From Bradyrhizobium sp. SSBR45G (GTDB lineage Bacteria; Pseudomonadota; Alphaproteobacteria; Rhizobiales; Xanthobacteraceae): a DNA stretch of 64,000 nt. The notes beneath the pieces are model-generated. The model was not told the DNA's origin, ran no database searches, and saw only the letters and a list, made by a program, of their open reading frames with translations. A program made the translations under genes and the position numbers. Shown here piece by piece: positions 1 through 7,867 of this stretch. The stretch spans positions 1 to 64,000 of the forward strand of contig NZ_BSCT01000035.1 in NCBI RefSeq assembly GCF_030159255.1. Direction: 5' to 3'. Position 1 is the stretch's first letter; each line of letters starts with the position of its first letter.

Positions 1-380
1 GCAGAGGGCGCAGGGAATGCCGGGTGAAGGCCTCACCCATGGCCCGCCTGCGGAAGAAAATGCAGGCGGCAGGTACCACAGGTGCAGCCGTAGCCGGCAT
101 TCCCTGCGCGATGGTCTTCACGCTTATACGCAGTCTCCCTGGTGCGCCGGGCTTGTTGGCCACCATCGCCACGCGGCACATCCGTGCCATCGCGGCTTGA
201 TACCAGCGTCGGGGTATCAGGACGCTGCGACTTCACGTCCGCAGGCGCTCGTTCGTCCGCACGCCCGACAAGGACATGCTGCGAGCTCCCACGGCCATCG
301 CATCCCCGCCTCGCGTGTCGTGACGATCGCGCGCAACGCCCCTCTGCGGTGAGGCGGGATGCGCGCAGATGATCATGATT
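1..380. repeat. Probable dispersed Bradyrhizobium intergenic repeat
   Basis: No convincing gene lies here. Open frames on both strands give Arg/His/Ser-rich translations without domain character. One plus-frame translation contains LDTSVGVSG followed by a DFT segment; from memory this resembles a family of spurious hypothetical proteins annotated many times in Bradyrhizobium and Rhodopseudomonas genomes. I therefore infer a multicopy non-coding repeat rather than a protein gene. Only one copy is in the window, so the repeat nature cannot be shown here. Confidence 0.35.
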
Positions 381-544
381 TCTGAAAATACGCAAGTGCT
401 TTAATTTTATCGGTAGCCACGCAGGGGGCTCGATCGGCCTGGTCGCGGACACGGGCGGTCGGCGGCATCCGAAACCCTTCACAAATTTTGACGTGCTCGT
501 TGAGGTTTTAAGCCGCTTACGGCGCCGCAGCCGTTCGCAGCGGG

Positions 545-658
545 TCACGGGAAAATTTCGTCGGAGATCAGGTCGTCAACGCTGACGTCCAGGACGCGTG
601 CAATCCGTTTCAGCTCGTCAGCCAACACCGATTGCTTCGCGTTGCCGCGGCGGGCCGA
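545..658 (-). pseudogene. Remnant of an XRE-type HTH regulator (C-terminal end only)
   Basis: The last ~37 codons of a minus-strand frame (stop at 545-547) read like the end of a Cro/C1-type helix-turn-helix domain, with ADELKRIARVLDVSVDDLI. This matches the usual 'ELxxIAxxLxVSxDDL' ending of XRE domains. Upstream in the same frame the translation loses all family character, and the next possible ATG reading, in another frame, ends at a TGA. No complete helix-turn-helix can be assembled. I infer a decayed 3' remnant lying immediately upstream of the next plus-strand gene. It could instead be a chance resemblance. Confidence 0.4.
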
Positions 659-701
659 TATGATACAACTTCGTGTGTTGGGGCATGGGGACGTGTTGAC
701 A

Positions 702-2075
702 ATGGTGTCTGCAGGGAAGACGCCTTTCTCTGTTTGTTGGCGCCGTGGCATTTGCGTCGCGGCAGTGCTGCTCGGGTTCGTGCTGTCGAGTGGTGCGTCG
801 TTTGCAGCCGCGCCGGCGGCGACCAAGCTGGCTGCGATGACGAAGCCCGCCGCACAGATAAAGCTGGCCGCACGTCCCGCGCGAACGTCACTGCAGGCGG
901 CCGATGCCTTCGCGCCGATTTCGTTTGCCCTCGTCAGAGGCACCGCCGATGCCTGTGGCGCGGGTTGCGACAGCTGGATCGCGGCCGAGGGCACGATCGA
1001 CCTCGGCGCGGCGGCGCGTTTCCGCAAGTTCATGGAGCAGATCGGCGAAAGCAAGCTGCCGATCTACTTCAATTCTCCGGGCGGCATTCTCGAGCAGGCG
1101 CTCGCCATCGGCACCCTTCTGCGCGAGCGCAAGGCCGTGGTTCGCGTCGGCCGCACCACGTTGCGGGAGTGCGGCTTCGAGACCCAGGACGGCGAGACCT
1201 GCACCAGGCTCAAGCAGTCCGGGCGCGAGCTGCACGGCGAGGTCTGGACGCGCGGGGCGATGTGCGACTCGGCCTGTCCCTTCCTGATCCTGGGCGCGCC
1301 CATCCGCGAGATCGCCCCGGATGCAACGCTCGCGGTGCATGCGCCGCGCGTCTTCCGGAACTACACCGGCGGCTTGCCGACCGACGAGGTGCGCGGACAG
1401 GCGTTGCAGCAGGACATGGCACGATTGGACCGGATGGTGCTCGACTATATCAGCGAGCTCGGCGCGGATCCGCGCCTGTGGACCGTGTCGCGCTCCGTGC
1501 CCTTCGAGGGCATGCGCAACCTGACGCGCGAGGAGATCGCGCGCTTTGCGCTCGATCGGCGCGAGCGGATCGAGAGTCCCTGGATGTTCGAGGTCGTCGA
1601 TCGCGGCGTCGCTTCCAAGACCATTCTCGTCCGCAAGGAAGGCGAGGCCTCGTTCCGCGCCACGCGCCTTCGGCTCGTTTGCTTCAATCAGGACCGTTTC
1701 GAGCTCGATGTCGAGCGCAATGCGCCCTCCGGCGCCGGATCTGCATCGCTGGCGCTGGTGAGCCGGGAGGTCCGGTTGAACTTCCTCTCGCCGCCGCGCA
1801 GATCAGACAGCGGTGAAACGTGGGGCGCGTTGCTCGACTTCGGCCAGGCGCGGGCACTGGCGGCGTCGGCTGCCGAATTGATGGAGGGCCCATCGACCGT
1901 CGCGCGTGCAGACGACGCGACAATCCCGGTCGACGGCGACGGCCTGCAGAACGCCCTGAAGTTGCTGGTGGACACCTGCCCGCCGCCCAAAACGGCTCCG
2001 CAGCCTGTCGTCTCACCCGTGCCCTGGCAGCAGATTCCCTGGCCGCAAGCCTTCGCCGCTCAGCCCGTGCGCTGA
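702..2075 (+). CDS. Secreted protein with ClpP-like motifs, function unknown
   Basis: 457 aa from the ATG at 702. That start gives a clean signal peptide (two Arg, then a hydrophobic run, cleavage near AFA-A at ~35); upstream in-frame starts would bury it. Residues 120-128 read IYFNSPGGI, like the LYINSPGG strand-turn of ClpP. Further on, CDSACPFLILGA (Ser190) resembles the ClpP nucleophile helix and VHAPR (His213) the ClpP histidine strand. This pattern fits the predicted periplasmic ClpP-fold group COG3904. The remaining ~240 residues have no recognised domain and end in a Pro/Gln-rich tail. Whether it is an active protease is inference. Ten Cys-containing positions in the core suggest disulfides. 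The gene stands alone. Confidence 0.7.
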   Translation: MVSAGKTPFSVCWRRGICVAAVLLGFVLSSGASFAAAPAATKLAAMTKPAAQIKLAARPARTSLQAADAFAPISFALVRGTADACGAGCDSWIAAEGTIDLGAAARFRKFMEQIGESKLPIYFNSPGGILEQALAIGTLLRERKAVVRVGRTTLRECGFETQDGETCTRLKQSGRELHGEVWTRGAMCDSACPFLILGAPIREIAPDATLAVHAPRVFRNYTGGLPTDEVRGQALQQDMARLDRMVLDYISELGADPRLWTVSRSVPFEGMRNLTREEIARFALDRRERIESPWMFEVVDRGVASKTILVRKEGEASFRATRLRLVCFNQDRFELDVERNAPSGAGSASLALVSREVRLNFLSPPRRSDSGETWGALLDFGQARALAASAAELMEGPSTVARADDATIPVDGDGLQNALKLLVDTCPPPKTAPQPVVSPVPWQQIPWPQAFAAQPVR

Positions 2076-2331
2076 CCGGTGATACGGGAACGCGTGCGCA
2101 GAAATTCGAATGGCGCCGCCGCCAATCCAGCAATCATCGATGTCGAGCGCTGCGACTGCTCGCAACAGCATGGGAACAATTCGGGATCTGCTTCGGGTCA
2201 AAAGCCGCCTTGCCCGCGCATGGCCGGTGACCCCAGATTGTCACCAATAACGGATGTTGCGTGGGCGCCGGGCGGAAGGTTCGAGATGGCCGGGCACATG
2301 CACGGCAGCAAGACCTGCATGACTCGTTCGC

Positions 2332-2349
2332 TTCGATCATGTGATCGAA
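2332..2349. promoter_or_regulatory. Unassigned perfect 8+2+8 palindrome
   Basis: TTCGATCA-TG-TGATCGAA lies in the gene-free stretch 2076-2651. It is about 245 bases before the sigma-54 promoter, so it could be an upstream activator site, an operator or simply a hairpin. No T run follows, so a terminator is unlikely. I see no gene in 2076-2570; open frames there have no protein character. Confidence 0.3.
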
Positions 2350-2581
2350 CAGCGGGAATAACTGGTGCTCAGCCTGGAGTAAGTGGAAAGGGAGGCTTGG
2401 GGCGGTGGCACTCGCTGTGGCGCACGGAAATGCAGCATCGTTGACGTTGCATGCAATGGCAGCTCACGAAATGAGCTGTTGCCGCCCGTCGCAAACCTGC
2501 TCAGTAACCGGGCAGTCTCGGCGATCTCCGGCAACTCATTGAATTAGTTTATCCTTCATCACGGCCGTCGGTGTCCGCCGC

Positions 2582-2608
2582 ATTGTACACAATGGCACAG
2601 CGCTTGCT
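2582..2608 (+). promoter_or_regulatory. Sigma-54 promoter preceded by ATTGTACACAAT dyad
   Basis: TGGCACAGCGCTTGCT at 2593-2608 matches the RpoN consensus TGGCAC-N5-TTGCT, with the GG (2594-2595) and GC (2606-2607) separated by exactly 10 bases. Transcription should begin near 2618-2620, before the ATG at 2652. The overlapping perfect dyad ATTGTACACAAT (2582-2593) resembles a GntR-type operator. The arrangement implies nitrogen- or enhancer-controlled expression of the hydrolase and permease genes downstream. Confidence 0.75.
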
Positions 2609-2651
2609 TCGTCTTCTGCGACGCATTCTCGTGGGGAGGCAGGCGGCTGAC

Positions 2652-3338
2652 ATGGCGAACCCAGTTGCATCGGCAACCGCAACGATCATCGCTGAGCCGG
2701 AGCCGATCGCGCTCGATCTGTCCAGGACCGCGCTCGTCATCATCGACATGCAGCGCGACTTCATGGAGCCGGGCGGCTTCGGCGAGACGCTGGGCAACGA
2801 CGTGTCGCAACTGGCGCGGGCGGTTGATCCGATCGCCAGCGTGCTGGCGGCGGCGCGCAAGACGGGCATGCTGGTGATCCACACGCGCGAGGGCCATGAG
2901 CCGGATCTGTCTGACGCACCACCGGCCAAGGTCGAGCGCGGCGCGCCGTCTTTGCGCATCGGCGATCCCGGCCCGATGGGGCGCATCCTCATTCGCGGCG
3001 AGGCCGGGCACGACATCATTCCCGCGCTCTATCCCATCGATGGCGAGGTGGTGATCGACAAGCCCGGCAAGGGCGCGTTCTACGCGACCGAGATGGGCGA
3101 CGTGCTGAAGCATCACGGCATCGAAAATCTGCTGGTGTGCGGCGTCACCACCGAGGTCTGCGTCAACACCACCGTGCGCGAGGCCAATGATCGCGGCTAT
3201 CGCTGCGTCGTCGTGTCCGACGGCTGCGCGTCCTACTTTCCGGAATTCCACGAGATGGGCCTGAAGATGATCAAGGCGCAGGGCGGCATCTTCGGCTGGG
3301 TCGCCGAGTCGGCCGCGGTTCTGAAAGCCATGAGCTGA
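2652..3338 (+). CDS. Isochorismatase-family amidohydrolase, biuret-hydrolase-like
   Basis: 228 aa. It is a cysteine hydrolase of the isochorismatase fold with the Asp-Lys-Cys triad visible: Asp32 in IIDMQRDF, Lys137 in DKPGKGAF and Cys170 in TTEVCVNTT, with the cis-peptide region before the Cys. Spacing and the GDPGP...RGE..HDIIP stretch closely resemble Rhizobium biuret hydrolase (BiuH), so a small ureide or amide is the likely substrate; the exact one is not proven. The ATG at 2652 is chosen because GGAGGC lies 11 bases upstream and because earlier in-frame starts (GTG 2571, ATG 2592) precede the predicted sigma-54 transcription start. It is probably co-transcribed with the permease gene 107 bases downstream. 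Confidence 0.85.
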   Translation: MANPVASATATIIAEPEPIALDLSRTALVIIDMQRDFMEPGGFGETLGNDVSQLARAVDPIASVLAAARKTGMLVIHTREGHEPDLSDAPPAKVERGAPSLRIGDPGPMGRILIRGEAGHDIIPALYPIDGEVVIDKPGKGAFYATEMGDVLKHHGIENLLVCGVTTEVCVNTTVREANDRGYRCVVVSDGCASYFPEFHEMGLKMIKAQGGIFGWVAESAAVLKAMS

Positions 3339-3350
3339 AAGCGAGATCTC

Positions 3351-3388
3351 GAGAGCCAAGTTTTGAGAGCCAAGTGTTGAGAGCCAAG
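3351..3388 (+). repeat. Triplicated 14-bp tandem repeat
   Basis: GAGAGCCAAG occurs at 3351, 3365 and 3379, exactly 14 bases apart, with spacers TTTT and TGTT. It lies between the hydrolase and permease genes, just after the hydrolase stop. Likely slippage-prone intergenic DNA; no function seen. Confidence 0.8.
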
Positions 3389-3445
3389 CGTAGAGACCAA
3401 TGAGTTCGACGATGTAGTCGCTGCAGGCAACAGGGGAGCAAGGCG

Positions 3446-5101
3446 ATGAGCGGAAGCGGGACGGCAAGCTCGGTCAAAGCAGATTTCAAGCCAGTGCTCT
3501 GGACACAGGGAGACTGGAACGCGTTCTTCGGTTTCGGCACCAACATCCTCGTCAACATGCTGGTCCTCACCGGGCTGTTGCGCTTCGTGCTGAAGATGCC
3601 GGACAGCCTGGTGTTCGGCCGCATCCTGCCGGCGCTTGGCCTGATGATGTGCCTGTCGACCTTCTACTACGCGTTCCTCGCCTACCGCCTGGCGCAGAAG
3701 ACCGGACGCACCGACGTCTGCGCGCTGCCGTCCGGCGTCAGCGTCCCGCACATGTTCATCGTCACCTTCGTGATCATGCTGCCGATCACCTTGAAGACCG
3801 GCGATCCCTTGAAGGGCTGGTCGGCCGGCCTCGTCTGGGTGTTCTTCCAGAGCTTCATCCTGATGATCGGCGGCTTCGTTGCGCCTTACATCCGCAAGAT
3901 CACGCCGCGCGCGGCGCTGCTCGGCACCTTGGCGGGCGTCTCCGTCACCTTCATCTCGATGCGTCCGGCGCTCGAGATGTACATGACGCCGCAGATCGGC
4001 CTGGTGTGCTTCGCCATCATCCTGGTCAGCTGGTTCGGCGGCGTGAAATATCCGAAGGGGCTGCCGGCCGGCCTCGTGGCGATCGCGGTCGGCATGATCA
4101 TCGCCTGGGGCTCGAACCTGTTCGGCCTCGGTCTCGGCGGCCTCAGCGTCAAGGGCGTCGGTGATGCCTTTGCGAGCTTCGGCTTCTCGGTGCCGCTGCC
4201 CGCCTTCGGCACGGTGTTCTCCGGCTTCGAATATCTCGGCATCATCCTGGTGACCGCGATCCCGTTCGGCATCTACGACCTCGTCGAGGCGATGGATAAC
4301 GTCGAGAGCGCGGAAGCGGCCGGCGATGAATATCCGACCACGCGCGTGCTGACCGCCGACGGCATCGTCAGCCTGATCGGCTGCATGATGGGCAACCCGT
4401 TCATCAACGCGGTCTATATCGGCCATCCCGGCTGGAAGGCGATGGGCGGCCGGATCGGCTACTCGGCGGCAACAGGCCTGATGGTGATCGTGCTGTCCTG
4501 GCTCGGCATCATCTCGGTGCTGCTGGCGCTGGTGCCGGTGGTCGCGATCTCGCCGATCCTGCTCTACATCGGCATGCTGATCGGCGCGCAGGCGTTCCAG
4601 ACCACGCCGGTCAAGCATGCGCCGGCGATCGTGCTCGCCTTCACGCCGCATCTCGCCGCCTGGGCCAAGCTGCAGATCGACACCATGCTGGCCTCGACGG
4701 TGACGGCGGCGCAGAGCGTGGGAGGCCTCGCCGCCGACAAGGTTGACGCGGTCAAGACGGCTGCGATCGCGGCACTCCCGCAGCAGGGCGTGCTGTATCA
4801 TGGCCTCGAAGTGATGGGCGGCGGGTCGATCCTCGCCGGCCTCGTGCTCGGCGCGATCGGCGTGTTCGTGATCGAACGGGACTTCACCAAAGCGGCGGCG
4901 TTCGCGCTGGCCGGCGCGGTTATGACTTATTTCGGATTCATGCACGGCGAGGCGGTCGGCATTGGCGGCGGGTTCGGCGTCACGCCGGCGGTGGCGCTGG
5001 CCTATGCCGTGGTCGCGGGCGGGCTGTTCTCGCTCGGCCGGATGGGCATGTCCGAGAGCTACGTGCCGCATGCCGACATGCATGCCGCGCCGGCGGAATA
5101 G
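3446..5101 (+). CDS. NCS2-like (xanthine/uracil/vitamin C type) permease
   Basis: 551 aa with about 12-14 hydrophobic segments spread from residue ~25 to ~535 and a hydrophilic insert at ~415-435. The overall layout, with PYIRKITPRAALLGTLAG and the YDLVEAMDNVESAEAAGD segment (like the conserved acidic motif of nucleobase:cation symporter-2 relatives), supports a solute permease in the inner membrane. It lies behind the isochorismatase-type hydrolase under one sigma-54 promoter, so it probably imports the hydrolase's substrate (biuret, a ureide or related nitrogen compound). Substrate is inference. A strong hairpin terminator follows 24 bases after the stop. Confidence 0.8.
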   Translation: MSGSGTASSVKADFKPVLWTQGDWNAFFGFGTNILVNMLVLTGLLRFVLKMPDSLVFGRILPALGLMMCLSTFYYAFLAYRLAQKTGRTDVCALPSGVSVPHMFIVTFVIMLPITLKTGDPLKGWSAGLVWVFFQSFILMIGGFVAPYIRKITPRAALLGTLAGVSVTFISMRPALEMYMTPQIGLVCFAIILVSWFGGVKYPKGLPAGLVAIAVGMIIAWGSNLFGLGLGGLSVKGVGDAFASFGFSVPLPAFGTVFSGFEYLGIILVTAIPFGIYDLVEAMDNVESAEAAGDEYPTTRVLTADGIVSLIGCMMGNPFINAVYIGHPGWKAMGGRIGYSAATGLMVIVLSWLGIISVLLALVPVVAISPILLYIGMLIGAQAFQTTPVKHAPAIVLAFTPHLAAWAKLQIDTMLASTVTAAQSVGGLAADKVDAVKTAAIAALPQQGVLYHGLEVMGGGSILAGLVLGAIGVFVIERDFTKAAAFALAGAVMTYFGFMHGEAVGIGGGFGVTPAVALAYAVVAGGLFSLGRMGMSESYVPHADMHAAPAE

Positions 5102-5124
5102 TTCGCAACATTGATGGACAGGCG

Positions 5125-5151
5125 AACCGGCGGCTCTGCCGCCGGTTTTGC
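5125..5151 (+). terminator. Rho-independent terminator after permease gene
   Basis: AACCGGCGGC-TCT-GCCGCCGGTT is a perfect 10-bp stem with a 3-base loop, continued by TTTTG. It lies between the permease stop (5101) and the convergent tlpA-like gene. Confidence 0.8.
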
Positions 5152-5160
5152 TTTGGAGCG

Positions 5161-5766
5161 TCAGGCGGCCGGCAGATCGAGATAGTAGCGCAGCAGCGCC
5201 TGGCCGGCCGGCGACATCCATTCTGGCGCGCCGGTGATGTAGCCTTCGATGAGGCCGCCGGTGCCGATCAGATAGGTGATCGGCATCGCCGGCAGCGCGA
5301 ACACCGAGGACTCCGGATCGGTCGGATGCGTCGCCTGTGCATGCGGATCGGCAAAGGAGAGGCGGGGCATCGCCGTCTCCTGGGCGTAGCGGCGGATGGT
5401 CTTGAGGTCGCGGCGGTCGGCGCAGATGGTCCAGACGTCGAGACCGTGAAGCTGGGCTTTGTCGAGTGCGGCGAGCATCGGCAGGTCGGTCTTGCAGGCG
5501 GCGCACCAGGTCGCCCAGAGGTTGACGAGGGTGACATGGCCGGGCTTCGGCGCCAGGATCACGTCCTTGCCGGTCATGTCCTGCAGCCGCAACGGCGGCA
5601 GCGCCTTGCGCGGGCGCACCAGAACGAACTGGCTGCGGCCGGCGCCGAACAGCGGTGGGTCCGGCACTTGCGCACCGGCCTGGCCGGGCAGCATCAGGCC
5701 CAGGCCGAGCAGGATGCTTCGCTGCAGCAGCCGGCGCCGCGACGGATGCGCGCTCTGATCAGCCAT
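5161..5766 (-). CDS. TlpA/ResA-like periplasmic thioredoxin-fold protein
   Basis: 201 aa. SRRRLLQR followed by a hydrophobic run and AGA-Q looks like a (twin-arginine-like) export signal ending near residue 32. The redoxin domain has the active site WATWCAAC (Cys88, Cys91) and the cis-Pro region MPITYLI at ~165. Family members reduce disulfides during cytochrome c maturation or keep Sox-type thiols reduced (SoxW/SoxS role). It is last in a doxX-dsrE-tlpA set and overlaps the dsrE-like gene by 8 bases, which indicates translational coupling. The nearby soxXYZA operon suggests a role in sulfur metabolism; the exact partner is unknown. Confidence 0.8.
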   Translation of the reverse strand: MADQSAHPSRRRLLQRSILLGLGLMLPGQAGAQVPDPPLFGAGRSQFVLVRPRKALPPLRLQDMTGKDVILAPKPGHVTLVNLWATWCAACKTDLPMLAALDKAQLHGLDVWTICADRRDLKTIRRYAQETAMPRLSFADPHAQATHPTDPESSVFALPAMPITYLIGTGGLIEGYITGAPEWMSPAGQALLRYYLDLPAA

Positions 5767-6229
5767 GGACGTAGGCCCAGCCTTTCATCTGCAACTCAAC
5801 CATGCGGCCGATGCCGAACGGCACCAGCTTCGCGCCATCGATCAGCTCGATCGTGACGTTCTCCTTGCTCTCCGCGATCGATTTTGACGAGGCGCACATG
5901 CTGAAGACGACGTTCGGATACATCTGGCGCAGCGCAGCCAGCGGCTCCTTGAGCTGGGACTTGTCGGCGCGGAAAACGTCGATGCCCGAGCCGTTGGCGA
6001 CCACCTCGATCGGCGGCGCGACCTGGCCCTTGCTGGCGAAATGCCTGGAGAGGTTGGCGGTGTAGCTGATGGCGTGGCCCATCACATGCGGGTCGTTGCG
6101 GTCGATCAGCACGACGATGCCGGCGCGCCGCTGGGCGACGGCCGGCACGGCGGGGGCTGGGACGCCGAGGGCCGTCGCGCCAGCGAGGAGGCCACGGCGC
6201 GACACGTCAGGAATCGGTTCGCTCATCAT
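5759..6229 (-). CDS. DsrE-family protein with Tat-like signal
   Basis: About 156 aa. SRRGLLAGATALG near the N-terminus is a twin-arginine signal, so the product is probably exported. The mature part has the DsrE/DsrF-type fold pattern (GIVVLIDRND, ...SRHFASKGQVAPPIEVVANGSGI, FSMCASSKSI), with one cysteine (Cys112) in the position often used for persulfide transfer. Two adjacent ATGs exist (6229 and 6226); with AAGGA upstream the second gives the more usual spacing. The 3' end overlaps the tlpA-like gene. Sulfur-relay function fits the sox neighbourhood but is inferred. Confidence 0.7.
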   Translation of the reverse strand: MMSEPIPDVSRRGLLAGATALGVPAPAVPAVAQRRAGIVVLIDRNDPHVMGHAISYTANLSRHFASKGQVAPPIEVVANGSGIDVFRADKSQLKEPLAALRQMYPNVVFSMCASSKSIAESKENVTIELIDGAKLVPFGIGRMVELQMKGWAYVHG

Positions 6230-6288
6230 GGCTTCCTTCATAGCGCGGAATGCGCCGGCGCTGGGTGGCCGGCACCGGAAGGGCCGGC

Positions 6289-6726
6289 TCAGCCGCGCGG
6301 CGCGATCGGCGCCTTGCTGTTGCGGCCCCACAGCACGAACAGCGACAGCGCCAGCAGCAGAATGTTCAAGGGCGTGACTGCGCCTTCGCCGCGCGAGAGG
6401 TGGAAGGCGAACGCGAACACCTGCAGCGTGGCGCAGCCGATCGCGGCCAGCACGGTCAGGCGCGGCACGACGCGGGTGAGGGACGGCAGCAGAATTCCGA
6501 GCCCGCCGGCCAGATCGATCAGGCCGATGGTGCGGACGAAGGCCACTGAATATTCGCCGGCCCACGGCATCATCTGGGCGAGCTCCTTGATCGGCGTGAA
6601 GACCTTGGTGACGCCTGCGAAGCAGAACAGGAGGAAAAGCAGGGTCTGGGCGACCCACAGGCCGATGCGGAGGGCCAGCGAGGGCTGGAGTGGGGCGAGG
6701 TCGGTGGTCGATGCGGCGCTGGACAT
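6289..6726 (-). CDS. DoxX-family membrane protein
   Basis: 145 aa with four hydrophobic helices (about residues 22-42, 60-80, 86-106, 117-135) and the DoxX-type motif LLFCFAGVTKVFTPIKEL in helix 1 plus GLIDLAGGLGILLP in helix 2. DoxX relatives include the quinone-linked DoxD subunit of thiosulfate:quinone oxidoreductase, but many members are general membrane proteins. First gene of the doxX-dsrE-tlpA set, divergent from the LysR gene. Its ribosome-binding site lies inside a perfect hairpin (6731-6754), which suggests control of translation. Confidence 0.75.
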   Translation of the reverse strand: MSSAASTTDLAPLQPSLALRIGLWVAQTLLFLLFCFAGVTKVFTPIKELAQMMPWAGEYSVAFVRTIGLIDLAGGLGILLPSLTRVVPRLTVLAAIGCATLQVFAFAFHLSRGEGAVTPLNILLLALSLFVLWGRNSKAPIAPRG

Positions 6727-6730
6727 GGGC

Positions 6731-6754
6731 GGTCTCCAAGATGAACTGGAGACC
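6731..6754 (-). promoter_or_regulatory. Hairpin sequestering the doxX ribosome-binding site
   Basis: Read on the minus strand, GGTCTCCA-N8-TGGAGACC forms a perfect 8-bp stem. The GGAG in the 3' arm sits 7 bases before the doxX ATG at 6726, i.e. in Shine-Dalgarno position, so folding would hide it. The same dyad could instead be a LysR-regulator operator, since a LysR gene diverges from 6829. Confidence 0.55.
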
Positions 6755-6828
6755 GAAGATTGATGATTTCCTCTCGTTTGATCATTATGCTTATCGTTGA
6801 AGGATCATTTCCTGTGGGTTGATGACGG

Positions 6829-7788
6829 ATGGATACGCTGGTCAGTATCCGGGTGTTCTGCCAGGTCGCCGAGCTGAAGAGCTTTGCCGCGGCGGCCGAC
6901 CGCCTGAGCATGTCGCCGGCGATGGCCTCCAAGCACGTGATGCAGCTCGAGCAGCGGCTGTCGACCCGGCTGCTCAACCGCACCAGCCGGCGGGTCGGCC
7001 TGACCGAGGCCGGCCAGGTCTATTTCGACCAGGTGCGGCAGATGCTCGACACGCTGGAGGAGGTAGAGGCCGTCGTCAGCAAGGCGACCGTGATCCCGCG
7101 CGGCACGTTGAAAGTCAGCGCGCCGGTGTGGTTCGCCAATCCGCTGTTTGCCGGCATGCTCGCAGCCTATCGCGCGCGCTATCCGGACGTGGTGATCGAT
7201 CTCGATCTCAGCGGCCGGCTGGTGAACCTCGTCGACGAGGGGTTTGATCTGGCGCTGCGTGTCTCCGCGGCGCCGGGCGATGGGCTGATCGCGCGTCCGC
7301 TGCCGCAGGTCCTGATGCAGCTGGTCGCCGCGCCGAGCTATCTCGCCGCCGCCGGGCGGCCGACGACGCTGGCCGATCTCGAAGGTCACGCGATGCTCAA
7401 ATATGCGCTGTATCCGCTGCGGACGATCACGCTGTCCGGACCCGAGGGCGAGGTCGCGCTGGCTTTCAAGGACGTGCTGATCAGCGGCAACGAGACCCTG
7501 CTGCACCATGCCGCCGTCGCCGGCATGGGCATGGCGGTGCTGCCGCGCTGGCTGATGGCCGACGATCTCGCCGCGGGCCGGCTCGAGACCGTGCTGCCGG
7601 AGGCGCTGACGATCAAGGCGCCGCTGATGGCGGTCTATCCCAGCCGCAAATATCTCTCCGCCAAGGTCCGCACCTTCATCGACTTCATCGCCGCCGATCC
7701 GCTGATGAAGCAGGCCTCGGAAGGCCCGGCGGCTGCAATCGACGCGATGGCAGCGGGTGCAAGGAAGGGGCGGAAGCTCGGGCCGTGA
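6829..7788 (+). CDS. LysR-family transcriptional regulator
   Basis: 319 aa. N-terminal winged HTH at ~5-60 (VFCQVAELKSFAAAADRLSMSPAMASKHVMQLE, then LNRTSRRVGLTEAG), followed by a typical periplasmic-binding-like effector domain at ~90-295. It diverges from doxX with 102 bases between, the classic layout in which a LysR protein controls its neighbour. The effector is unknown; a sulfur compound would fit the context. The C-terminus ends in a basic AGARKGRKLG tail. Confidence 0.9.
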   Translation: MDTLVSIRVFCQVAELKSFAAAADRLSMSPAMASKHVMQLEQRLSTRLLNRTSRRVGLTEAGQVYFDQVRQMLDTLEEVEAVVSKATVIPRGTLKVSAPVWFANPLFAGMLAAYRARYPDVVIDLDLSGRLVNLVDEGFDLALRVSAAPGDGLIARPLPQVLMQLVAAPSYLAAAGRPTTLADLEGHAMLKYALYPLRTITLSGPEGEVALAFKDVLISGNETLLHHAAVAGMGMAVLPRWLMADDLAAGRLETVLPEALTIKAPLMAVYPSRKYLSAKVRTFIDFIAADPLMKQASEGPAAAIDAMAAGARKGRKLGP

Positions 7789-7867
7789 TGCGGGTAGGAC
7801 GGTTTTGGGATGAGTCCGTGCTGAACTGATTGTTGTTCCTGGTCCAGCGCTTCCAACATCCCCCGGT

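Noticed and set aside
17-352. 111-codon plus-strand protein at the window start
   Set aside because: Arg/His/Ser-rich reading with no initiation signal; it fits better as part of a dispersed non-coding repeat.
2079-2444. 121-codon plus-strand frame downstream of the ClpP-like gene
   Set aside because: No ribosome-binding site, Ser/Arg/Gly-rich, no hydrophobic core or recognisable family.
3351-3388. CRISPR array considered for the 14-bp repeats
   Set aside because: Only three copies, repeats too short, spacers of four bases and no cas genes.
3233-5506. 757-codon minus-strand open frame across the permease gene
   Set aside because: Antisense shadow of a high-GC gene: His/Arg/Asp-rich, no hydrophobic core or motifs, while the plus strand encodes a clear membrane protein.
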